DNA from: Spirochaetae bacterium HGW-Spirochaetae-7
GTDB taxonomy: Bacteria; Spirochaetota; Spirochaetia; Treponematales; UBA12059
Reading direction: 5' to 3'
DNA length: 6,657 nucleotides
NCBI GenBank assembly: GCA_002839245.1
Contig: PGXR01000159.1
Coordinates: forward strand, 1-6,657
The position numbers and the translations under genes were made by a program. The notes below the pieces were generated by a model, which saw only the letters and a list, made by a program, of their open reading frames with translations, was not told the DNA's origin and did not search any database. This document shows, in pieces, positions 1-5,694 of this stretch; within the stretch, counting starts at the first letter, position 1, and each line of letters begins with the position of its first letter.

Positions 1-312
1 GGACTGGGCCGCGCCGGAACGGACGGATACGAGCAACGGATCGACAGGATCGCCGAGTTTCTTGCCCATGGATTTTTCGAGTCTCGCAAGGTGTTCGGCA
101 ACCTCGGCCTCGAGTCCGTCCGGATACTTGTGCTTGTTTTCGTAGAAGGCCGCGCAGACGTCGGTCGATACCGTGAATCCAGGTGGGACGGGAATGCCAA
201 GGTTGGTCATCTCGGCAAGGTTGGCGCCTTTGCCGCCCAGGACTTCCTTCATTTTCGCATCGCCTTCGGCTTTTCCGTCGCCGAAAAAGTATACGTACTT
301 GATCTTTGCCAT
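1..312 (-). CDS. ppdK: Pyruvate, phosphate dikinase, N-terminal part (cut by left edge)
   Basis: Only the first 104 codons are present; the frame is open at base 1, and the full enzyme is usually near 870-900 residues. PPDK interconverts ATP + phosphate + pyruvate with AMP + PPi + phosphoenolpyruvate in the cytoplasm, often alongside PPi-dependent phosphofructokinase in anaerobes. Recognition rests on the N-terminal opening (MAKIKYVYFFGDGKAEG), the glycine-rich GGKGANLAEM at residues 26-35 of the ATP-grasp nucleotide-binding domain, the following TNLGIPVPPGFT segment (36-47), and LLVSVRSGAA near residues 93-102, all characteristic of the PPDK/PEP-synthase N-terminal domain. The ATG at 310-312 is supported by a GGAGG Shine-Dalgarno (323-327) ten bases upstream. 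It lies 63 bp downstream of the same-strand 388-residue gene, with a possible promoter between them. The catalytic histidine and PEP-binding domains lie outside the window. Confidence 0.96.
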   Translation of the reverse strand, partial: MAKIKYVYFFGDGKAEGDAKMKEVLGGKGANLAEMTNLGIPVPPGFTVSTDVCAAFYENKHKYPDGLEAEVAEHLARLEKSMGKKLGDPVDPLLVSVRSGAAQS

Positions 313-322
313 CGAAAATAAT

Positions 323-327
323 CCTCC
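323..327 (-). promoter_or_regulatory. Ribosome binding site of ppdK
   Basis: On the minus strand this reads GGAGG, ten bases before the ATG at 310-312. It is the clearest Shine-Dalgarno in the window and fixes the ppdK start. Confidence 0.75.
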
Positions 328-333
328 GCTATA

Positions 334-368
334 GGTATAAAACTACATGAAGCAACACTCTCTGTCAA
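334..368 (-). promoter_or_regulatory. Possible promoter of ppdK
   Basis: A perfect -35 hexamer TTGACA lies at 363-368 on the minus strand, between the stop of the 388-residue gene and ppdK. The -10 is poor: TAGTTT at 340-345 has 17 bp spacing but matches only 3 of 6, TTTTAT at 337-342 has 20 bp spacing, and TATACC at 334-339 has 23 bp spacing. ppdK may therefore have its own promoter, perhaps one that needs an activator, or may simply be read through from the upstream gene. Confidence 0.28.
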
Positions 369-374
369 TAAAGC

Positions 375-390
375 GCTATAGGTTTATAGC
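375..390 (-). repeat. Short inverted repeat over the stop codon of the 388-residue gene
   Basis: GCTATA (375-380) and TATAGC (385-390) form a perfect 6-bp stem with a 4-nt loop, covering the TAG stop at 376-378. The stem is A/T-rich and no T-run follows in the minus-strand transcript, so it is at best a weak terminator or RNA 3'-end structure. Part of it is repeated: CGCTATAGGT occurs at 374-383 and again, in the same direction, at 327-336, so the two copies flank the putative TTGACA box. Confidence 0.35.
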
Positions 391-1542
391 CATCGTGACG
401 ACGGTAAGGTCGGAACCGGAAATCTGGCTGACGAACGACTCGAATTTGACGTTTACCTTTTCACACGCCTCGGAAAGGTACGACAGGTAGTACAGGCCAA
501 GGTCGGTATTGGATTCGCCCTCGGGCAAGTCCTTGTAGAAATCCTGGAGGCTTCGCTTCTTGAGGTCGGCGTGCTTCTTCTCGTCGAAGGCCTCCTTCAT
601 CTTCTCGTACTCCGATTCCTTGTTGTAGATGGTTATGTGGAGCTTGCCCTGGGTACCTATCGACGTGCCGCGCGAGCCTAGCTTCCACGATATATAGACC
701 AGCTCGCCCTTTCGCTGAAGGGAATCGAGTACCTGGTGCCTGATGTTGGGGTCGAAGAGGACTGCGTTCATGTCCACCGCGCCTTTGAAAATTTCCTTCG
801 CCTCGCGTTTCAGGTTGTTGTTTTCGGCATTGGCCGCAAGTTCCATGACGTTGAGCGCGACGTATTCGGCTATCTTGGCTTTTTCCATGTACTCGGCGAG
901 CCCGGTGCGGATGTCCTTTATCAGGGAGTCGTACCCGTCCTGTCCCTTGAATTTCGCGATGATGAACCACGTGAACGGCCTTAGCGTATTGAGGAATTTC
1001 TCGGAAAGGAGGAGCTGGATGTTCTTTTCTTCGGGAAGCAGGTTGGAGTTCCTGTTGATGAACGTGTACATCGGGGAGAGTACCGACTGCTTTATCTCCG
1101 CGATGTCCTTCTCTTTTTCCTTGAGGACGGTGGCGAGGAAAGCGTCGTTGATCTTGGTCTTGTCGTCGATGATGTTGGCCGGGTTCTTGCGGTTCCAGTT
1201 CTTGATGACGTCGCTGGCGAGCACCCGCTGGAAGATGTAGGCGTCGTATTGCCTGTACATCATCGAGTAGGTGACCAGCTTGGAGATATCCATCACTTCC
1301 TGGCGAATGGTAACGAACTCGCTGTCGGAAATCTCTACCTTCGACACGTAGTCTATCAGCATCATCCGTTGCAGGCTTGACGGGGTGAAATTATCAAGAA
1401 GTATCCCGTATTCCTCTATTTTATCCGCAAGCTTGAATTTGCGGAGCATTTTCTTGTTCTTGATGAAGTAGGTGGTTCCTATGTCGGTGAGTATTACCGT
1501 TACGGGTAAAGCTATGATTGCCTTGCGTTCCTGCGAACCCAT
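376..1542 (-). CDS. Unrecognised 388-residue protein with a degenerate GHKL-ATPase-like C-terminus
   Basis: I do not recognise the family. It is a charged, mostly helical, probably cytoplasmic protein. Residues 8-19 are mildly hydrophobic, but there is no convincing signal peptide or membrane span. The C-terminal part recalls the histidine-kinase/anti-sigma ATPase fold. MELAANAENN (233-242) fits the N-box pattern ExxxNA (E234, N238). A predicted strand ending in HITIYNKES (302-310) stands where the DxGxG motif should be but lacks it. DLGLYYLSYL (347-356) resembles the G2 box followed by its helix, and the protein ends in a strand-like LTVVTMAINL (379-388). If the comparison is right, nucleotide binding is weakened or lost, which suggests a regulatory or scaffold role. 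The ATG at 1540-1542 follows a G-run (1553-1558) ten bases upstream and a good promoter. ppdK follows 63 bp downstream. Confidence 0.88.
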   Translation of the reverse strand: MGSQERKAIIALPVTVILTDIGTTYFIKNKKMLRKFKLADKIEEYGILLDNFTPSSLQRMMLIDYVSKVEISDSEFVTIRQEVMDISKLVTYSMMYRQYDAYIFQRVLASDVIKNWNRKNPANIIDDKTKINDAFLATVLKEKEKDIAEIKQSVLSPMYTFINRNSNLLPEEKNIQLLLSEKFLNTLRPFTWFIIAKFKGQDGYDSLIKDIRTGLAEYMEKAKIAEYVALNVMELAANAENNNLKREAKEIFKGAVDMNAVLFDPNIRHQVLDSLQRKGELVYISWKLGSRGTSIGTQGKLHITIYNKESEYEKMKEAFDEKKHADLKKRSLQDFYKDLPEGESNTDLGLYYLSYLSEACEKVNVKFESFVSQISGSDLTVVTMAINL

Positions 1543-1552
1543 CCGATTCGAT

Positions 1553-1558
1553 CCCCCC
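1553..1558 (-). promoter_or_regulatory. Ribosome binding site of the 388-residue gene
   Basis: On the minus strand a run of six G followed by AT lies ten bases before the ATG at 1540-1542. It is a G-only variant of GGAGG with correct spacing. Confidence 0.5.
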
Positions 1559-1575
1559 GATTTGCTGTGGACAAC

Positions 1576-1604
1576 AGTATATCCGATCGACGTGATAGTG
1601 TAAA
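1576..1604 (-). promoter_or_regulatory. Sigma-70-type promoter of the 388-residue gene
   Basis: On the minus strand TTTACA (1599-1604, 5 of 6 to TTGACA) and TATACT (1576-1581, 5 of 6 to TATAAT) are separated by exactly 17 bp. The expected transcription start is near 1569, giving a leader of about 27 nt that contains the G-rich ribosome binding site. This is the best promoter in the window. Its -35 box stands 6 bp from that of the divergent plus-strand promoter. Confidence 0.6.
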
Positions 1605-1610
1605 ACGGTA

Positions 1611-1639
1611 TTGACCTGCGCTTGCGGTGACCCTACTAT
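1611..1639 (+). promoter_or_regulatory. Sigma-70-type promoter of the membrane protein-dinB unit
   Basis: TTGACC (1611-1616, 5 of 6) and TACTAT (1634-1639, 4 of 6) are 17 bp apart. Transcription would start near 1646, about five bases before the ATG at 1651. It would start inside the reading frame if the upstream GTG at 1627 were used, which argues for the ATG. The implied message is nearly leaderless. Confidence 0.45.
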
Positions 1640-1650
1640 CCACTTACGTC

Positions 1651-3297
1651 ATGTTTCGGCCACGTTTTACAATCGCTTTAGCCATTGTCGCCTCGTCCTT
1701 GCTCGCCTGGCGGCTTCCAGCCCAGCAGGCCGGTGGCCTCGAATACCGTGCCGATGCCTTGGCTGCGGCTGCGGGCAACAAACGGGTTGAAAAGTACGTC
1801 ATACCGGGGGCGGCGGACCTGATTGTCGGCTATCGCCTGCTCGGTACATCGGAAACCCGGACGGCAGGGGTCGACGCCCGCCCGTCGGTGGCCTTCGTCG
1901 TCTCGCCTTCCGCCGACGTATCCTCATCCTGGTCGGAAGCGGCCTGGCTCTCGATCTTCGAGAGCCTTCTGGCTCTTTCCCCAGGCGACGGACTGGCCGG
2001 CATCTACCTGTGTGCAGTGAAGGCCACTCCGGCAACCGTCACGGCCGTACCCGGAGACCCGCTGCTCCGCGGCTCGACGCTCCGCGAGGCGCTGTCCGAT
2101 CTCGGCGTGCCAGCGGTGATACTGCTTGACTTTGATGGTCCCCCGGCAGGCTTGACCATTCGGGCCGCTTCCCGTCGGGCCATGTCACCGCGCCGCGTAC
2201 TAATGGCGGCCAGGGCCGCCGCCTCGGCTTCCGGGACTGACAGCCGGGAAAATCCCGTGGCTGACTTCTATGCCGCCGCCGGACTTGCGGAAGGCTGCGC
2301 CATGCTTGGGCCATGGCTGCAAAGCGGAGTACCTGCACTAGTCATAGCGAATAGGCCGGGCAGCATGCCTGATTCCGGCCCCGCCGGCCTGGGCGGCTTT
2401 GCGTTGGCCTTCGTCGAGGCCATCGGCAGGACTCCCCCCGTCGGTCCCGGAGGCGACGACGTCAATTACCTTAGGTATCCTCTGCCCGCCGGGGTACTGA
2501 CGCTGGGTGACGGTACCATCGTCGCGGCGACCATGGCGAGCTTGGCGATTATCGCCGTGGCGGCCGCCTCGGGGTTGCTGAGCGGCCGCCGCCGCCGGGC
2601 ATCATTGCGGGCGGTGGCGAGGGAAGCCATCACGGCGCTCGCCATGGCATTCGTCGCGTTCGCGGGAGCCAGGCTCCTTTCAGACATCGCGACCGCAGCT
2701 TTGCGAGGCTACGTCGATACGGTGACCACATCGGGCACCGTCGAGTCGTGGTTCAATGTCATTTCCCTGGCCACTCACCTCGCTGGCGCGTTGTGCTGGT
2801 TCTACGCGGCGTCGGGGCTGGTAGCGGTGCTGGGGCTGCATGGCGACCATGGCCGAATCGACGCAGCCATGGGCAGCCTTGGGCTCCTATGCGTAGAACT
2901 GGCCGTCGTCATCGGCGTGTTCCCCCCGGCTGCCCCGTTCTTCATCGCGGCGATAGCCTTCGTCGCGTTCTCCTCCGAAACCGCTGTAACGGCAGGACTA
3001 GGCCTGCTTGCCGCCGCCCTGGTCGCCTTGCCTCTAGCAGATCCTCGTGTCCTGGCTGATTTCGGGAGCCGATCGGGGAGCTATGCCAACGTCGCCTCGA
3101 GGCTGCTCGGCGTCGGGTTCCGAGGGACGACAATAATGGCGGCCATCTCGGCACCATTCGGGCTATGGCTCGTCGCGGCGGCCTCTCCCGTCGCGCGACT
3201 GCGCCGGGGGCGAAGCACCGCGCCCGTGTGGATTGTCGGGGCAGTAGCGTGCGCGGCCACGGAGGCGGTCTTGAGGCTGGCGTTCGGCACGTCATGA
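1651..3297 (+). CDS. Large polytopic membrane protein with an N-terminal extracytoplasmic domain
   Basis: I start this at the ATG at 1651 (548 residues). An in-frame GTG at 1627 would add eight residues but lies between the -35 and -10 boxes of the likely promoter and spoils the signal peptide; neither start has a Shine-Dalgarno. From the ATG, MFRPR followed by a hydrophobic stretch (about 4-21) is a typical signal peptide or anchor. Residues about 25-285 form a soluble domain, then come about eight hydrophobic spans (near 289-311, 324-343, 371-395, 404-424, 426-442, 444-463, 492-511, 523-545). RRRR right after the first of these puts that loop inside and the N-terminal domain outside. Features such as VILLDFDGP (156-164) and SGVPALVIAN (225-234) before a membrane bundle recall M28-peptidase/GAA1-like proteins, but I see no metal-ligand set, so this is only a guess. 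The gene overlaps dinB by ATGA. Confidence 0.85.
   Translation: MFRPRFTIALAIVASSLLAWRLPAQQAGGLEYRADALAAAAGNKRVEKYVIPGAADLIVGYRLLGTSETRTAGVDARPSVAFVVSPSADVSSSWSEAAWLSIFESLLALSPGDGLAGIYLCAVKATPATVTAVPGDPLLRGSTLREALSDLGVPAVILLDFDGPPAGLTIRAASRRAMSPRRVLMAARAAASASGTDSRENPVADFYAAAGLAEGCAMLGPWLQSGVPALVIANRPGSMPDSGPAGLGGFALAFVEAIGRTPPVGPGGDDVNYLRYPLPAGVLTLGDGTIVAATMASLAIIAVAAASGLLSGRRRRASLRAVAREAITALAMAFVAFAGARLLSDIATAALRGYVDTVTTSGTVESWFNVISLATHLAGALCWFYAASGLVAVLGLHGDHGRIDAAMGSLGLLCVELAVVIGVFPPAAPFFIAAIAFVAFSSETAVTAGLGLLAAALVALPLADPRVLADFGSRSGSYANVASRLLGVGFRGTTIMAAISAPFGLWLVAAASPVARLRRGRSTAPVWIVGAVACAATEAVLRLAFGTS
1946..1976 (+). repeat. Two overlapping, mutually exclusive hairpins inside the membrane protein gene
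   Basis: GGCTCTCGA (1946-1954) pairs perfectly with TCGAGAGCC (1958-1966) across a 3-nt loop. AGAGCC (1961-1966) can instead pair with GGCTCT (1971-1976) across a 4-nt loop. The structures share the middle arm, as in attenuators, but they lie about 300 bp inside the reading frame and only a weak TTTCC follows. Codon-constrained coincidence (LSIFESLLALS) is possible. Confidence 0.4.
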
Positions 3298-4478
3298 GCG
3301 TCTTTTTCCACATCGACCTTGATGCCTTCTTCGCCTCGGTTGAGGTGATAGACGATCCCTCGCTGGCCGGGCGCCCGGTTATCGTCGGCGCAACGCCAGG
3401 CCACCGCGGCGTCGTATCCACCTGTTCCTACGAGGCGAGGGAGTTCGGCGTTCGATCAGCCATGCCGATATCCGAAGCGTACAGGCGCTGTCCGCAAGCC
3501 GCGTTCCTGCCGGTGAGGATGGCCCGCTACGCCGAAATGTCATCGCGCGTCATGGCTGTTTTCGGCGAGTACACGCCTGACGTCGTCCGCGTTTCAATCG
3601 ATGAGGCGAGCCTCGACATGACCGGCACGGAGCGTCTGTGGGGACCGCCCAAAACGGCGGCCACGGCCATACGCGACAGGGTTGCCTCCCTGACCGGCCT
3701 TTCCATATCGACGGGAGTCGCTTCAAACCGATACGTCGCCAAGGTTGCGTCGGGGGTAGAGAAGCCAGCGGGCCTGGTCGTCGTGGAGCCAGGCGACGAA
3801 GCCGGCTTCATGCTCGGGCTGAGGCTGAAAGATCTCTGGGGGGTCGGCGGCAAGACGCGTGACCGGCTCGGGCAACTGGGCATCGATACCGTCGAAAGGT
3901 TGGCCGCTCTGTCTCCGGACTCGTTGTCGTCGCTGTTTGGCGTTTCCGGCGGAGATTTCATCCGCAAGGTCGCCCGCGGAATCGACCCGGGCATCTATGA
4001 CGGCGACCCGAAGACGCGATCGATGAGTTCGGAGAGGACCTTCGAGGTTGATGTCACAGACAGGTCGGTAGTCGAGTCGACTTTGCTCGGCATGGCGGAG
4101 GAACTGGTCGCCAGGATGTACCCGGAAGGTCTCCAGTCGAGTTGCGCGATACTCAAGCTGCGCTACGACGATTTCGAGACGATCAGCGTGCGGCGAACCC
4201 GGCAAAGCCCTTTCGTTGGTTCCGCCGGCGTCTACGAAACGGCGGTAGCGTTGCTCGACGAGAAATGGATGGGCCGCCCGGTTCGACTCATCGGCCTCGG
4301 TCTCGCGATCGACAGGCACTCGGGGCAGGGCGACCTGTTCGATGACCCGGGCGAGCGGGCCGCGCGCGTCGAGCAGGCCGTCATCGATGCCTCCCGGCGC
4401 GGCCTTGGCACGATGACGCGGGCGCGCCTGATCCCAAGGCCCGTCTCGCCGGGGGCTATTCCGAAAAAGCCTTCCTGA
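3294..4478 (+). CDS. dinB: DNA polymerase IV (Y-family translesion polymerase)
   Basis: A Y-family polymerase that copies damaged templates with low fidelity. The start is the ATG at 3294-3296, overlapping the upstream TGA as ATGA; an open frame runs further upstream but only as a shadow of the membrane gene. The protein has 394 residues (E. coli Pol IV has 351). The palm opens with HIDLDAFFASVE (6-17), giving catalytic D8 and the steric-gate residue F13. SIDEAS (101-106) supplies D103 and E104, the same numbering as E. coli. YEAREFGVRSAMP (46-58) is the fingers motif, STGVASNRYVAKVAS (139-153) the family signature, and LWGVGGKTRDRLGQLGI (181-197) the helix-hairpin-helix thumb region. The little-finger domain covers about 240-342. 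QGDLF (345-349) is a likely beta-clamp binding motif, followed by a 45-residue tail. Expression is probably coupled to the upstream gene. I see no recognisable LexA box. The 3' end overlaps the convergent lipoprotein gene by 23 bp. Confidence 0.97.
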   Translation: MSVFFHIDLDAFFASVEVIDDPSLAGRPVIVGATPGHRGVVSTCSYEAREFGVRSAMPISEAYRRCPQAAFLPVRMARYAEMSSRVMAVFGEYTPDVVRVSIDEASLDMTGTERLWGPPKTAATAIRDRVASLTGLSISTGVASNRYVAKVASGVEKPAGLVVVEPGDEAGFMLGLRLKDLWGVGGKTRDRLGQLGIDTVERLAALSPDSLSSLFGVSGGDFIRKVARGIDPGIYDGDPKTRSMSSERTFEVDVTDRSVVESTLLGMAEELVARMYPEGLQSSCAILKLRYDDFETISVRRTRQSPFVGSAGVYETAVALLDEKWMGRPVRLIGLGLAIDRHSGQGDLFDDPGERAARVEQAVIDASRRGLGTMTRARLIPRPVSPGAIPKKPS

Positions 4479-5643
4479 TCACGGCCGACCGGGCGTTCAC
4501 GATGGCGGACAATTCGTCCCGGACCTTGACCAGGCAGTCGTCCACGGCGGCCTGCTCTGTACCGCCTTGTCCTCGCACTCCGTCCTTGGCCTCGGCGAAA
4601 ACGACGGTGCCATCGAGCCGCACTATTCGGAGAGTCGCCTTGGCGTTGGCGATGTAGATGTTGTAGACCTTTCCGCCGTATTCCATGCGGGAAGGCTGAC
4701 CAACCTCGACATTGACAAGCGCAAAATACCCTGCCTTGACCGCGCCCGCGAGCGCCGCCAGTGCTGTGACGTCTCCCCCGAAGGCGGCGCCGAAGCGTGC
4801 CGGCGCCAGGACGCCGTTGTACGGTACGACCTCGACGCCCAGGGGCTTGAGCGAGGTCGCGACCGCGTCGAGGACCCGGGGATTGGAGCCGTCGCCTGCC
4901 GGCGTCCTCTCCATCACGGCGACGATGGCAAGGTTCGGCGGGGCTACATAGCTGAAGTCGCGGAAGACCGTCTTGAAGGCGAAGCTGTAGCCTTCCGACG
5001 TGAAGACCGGATAGGCCCGGACGACGGCGTCCTTGCCCGGCGAGGCGATGGAGGTGATGCCGGTATTTGCGAGGCCCTTCGAATCGGTAGCCACACTGGC
5101 GTTGAGGTTCCCTTCATTGGCTATGAACTCGAAGCGTATGAACGCGTCGGGCACGGGACTCTTGGCGTAGCCGTAGCTCTCGTAGAGATAGACAGCCGGC
5201 ATCGGCCCTTCGCCGCGCGCGGCCGCCCTGGAAGAACCCGTCCTCTGCGAACCGTCCGACGCCAGCCATGACTCGTGGGGCTCGACCGTCAACCTCGTGC
5301 CTATGGCGTTCAGCGTGCCGGTGATCTCGTCGGCCCTGGCGCGCTTGCCCGCTTTCGTCACCCTGGCAAGGGCGGAAATATAGAATTTGATGCCTTCGGC
5401 GAGGTGGTTGGCGTCGATCGAGGAGCGGGCCTTGGCGACGATCGCGTCGATTTCGGTGTCGGACGTCGCGGCAGCCGAGGAGGGAGTCGCCGGGATTGCC
5501 TGGCCCGTCGCCTCGACCCGGTCGGCCGTAGCCGATCCGCCGGCATCGCCTGAGGCCGGGGCTTGCTGGCCGGGGCCGGGTGAAGACACGCACGCCGCGA
5601 GTGTTACGGCGACGATCATCGCCATGACCGGAACTTTGCTCAT
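4456..5643 (-). CDS. Lipoprotein with Ig-like and LPP20/CsgG-like regions (395 residues)
   Basis: An exported lipoprotein of unknown function. The signal peptide (1-17) ends in lipobox LAAC with lipidated C18. A low-complexity A/S/G/P linker (about 19-62) would lead away from the membrane. Residues 63-110 look helical (IDAIVAKARSSIDANHLAEG), perhaps a TPR-like repeat. Residues about 163-212 (PVPDAFIRFEFIA, then TDSKGLANTGITSI) resemble an Ig-like/invasin-type or carboxypeptidase-regulatory beta-sandwich. From about 235 to the end, the pattern NLAIVAVMER, a strand near TLRIVRLDGTVVFAEAKDGVRG (337-358) and a helix AAVDDCLVKVRDELSAIV recall the LPP20/CsgG/FlgO group of periplasmic lipoproteins. 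Domain names are inferences. The ATG at 5641-5643 follows GAGGTG, seven bases away from its core. The gene lies 51 bp after the 200-residue lipoprotein gene and its last 23 bp overlap dinB tail to tail. Confidence 0.9.
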   Translation of the reverse strand: MSKVPVMAMIVAVTLAACVSSPGPGQQAPASGDAGGSATADRVEATGQAIPATPSSAAATSDTEIDAIVAKARSSIDANHLAEGIKFYISALARVTKAGKRARADEITGTLNAIGTRLTVEPHESWLASDGSQRTGSSRAAARGEGPMPAVYLYESYGYAKSPVPDAFIRFEFIANEGNLNASVATDSKGLANTGITSIASPGKDAVVRAYPVFTSEGYSFAFKTVFRDFSYVAPPNLAIVAVMERTPAGDGSNPRVLDAVATSLKPLGVEVVPYNGVLAPARFGAAFGGDVTALAALAGAVKAGYFALVNVEVGQPSRMEYGGKVYNIYIANAKATLRIVRLDGTVVFAEAKDGVRGQGGTEQAAVDDCLVKVRDELSAIVNARSAVIRKAFSE

Positions 5644-5650
5644 CTTCGCA

Positions 5651-5654
5651 CCTC
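5651..5654 (-). promoter_or_regulatory. Ribosome binding site of the 395-residue lipoprotein
   Basis: The minus strand reads GGTGAGGTGCGAAG before the ATG; the GAGG core at 5651-5654 is seven bases from the start codon, confirming the start at 5643. Confidence 0.6.
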
Positions 5655-5676
5655 ACCGTTTCTGCCATCTCTGGCT

Positions 5677-5682
5677 ATGATA
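5677..5682 (-). promoter_or_regulatory. Possible internal -10 element ahead of the 395-residue lipoprotein
   Basis: TATCAT (5 of 6 to TATAAT) on the minus strand would start transcription near 5670, about 27 nt before the ATG. No good -35 stands 16-18 bp upstream (TTTCGT at 17 bp), so it would be weak or activator-dependent. The gene may instead be read from the upstream lipoprotein gene. Confidence 0.25.
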
Positions 5683-5694
5683 ATGGAACTGTTT

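Noticed and set aside
91..321. 76-codon open frame on the plus strand
   Set aside because: Antisense to the conserved N-terminus of ppdK and to its ribosome binding site.
1566..1574. TGTGGACAA, whose complement TTGTCCACA is one base from a DnaA box
   Set aside because: A single imperfect site with no cluster, no AT-rich unwinding element and no replication genes nearby.
1627..1650. GTG start eight codons upstream for the membrane protein
   Set aside because: No ribosome binding site; it lies between the -35 and -10 boxes of the likely promoter and weakens the signal peptide. Kept as an alternative only.
3165..3293. Upstream extension of the dinB reading frame by 43 codons
   Set aside because: The extension is arginine-rich shadow sequence in another frame of the membrane protein gene, while the ATG at 3294 begins exactly where Pol IV proteins normally begin.
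3723..4319. 198-codon open frame on the minus strand
   Set aside because: Antisense to well-supported dinB coding sequence; no recognisable domain.
4567..5271. 234-codon open frame on the plus strand
   Set aside because: Lies wholly antisense to the 395-residue lipoprotein; its composition is that of a GC-rich shadow, with no motif or ribosome binding site.
5664..5675. GCCA/TGGC inverted repeat between the two lipoprotein genes
   Set aside because: A 4-bp stem without a T-run; expected by chance in GC-rich DNA.
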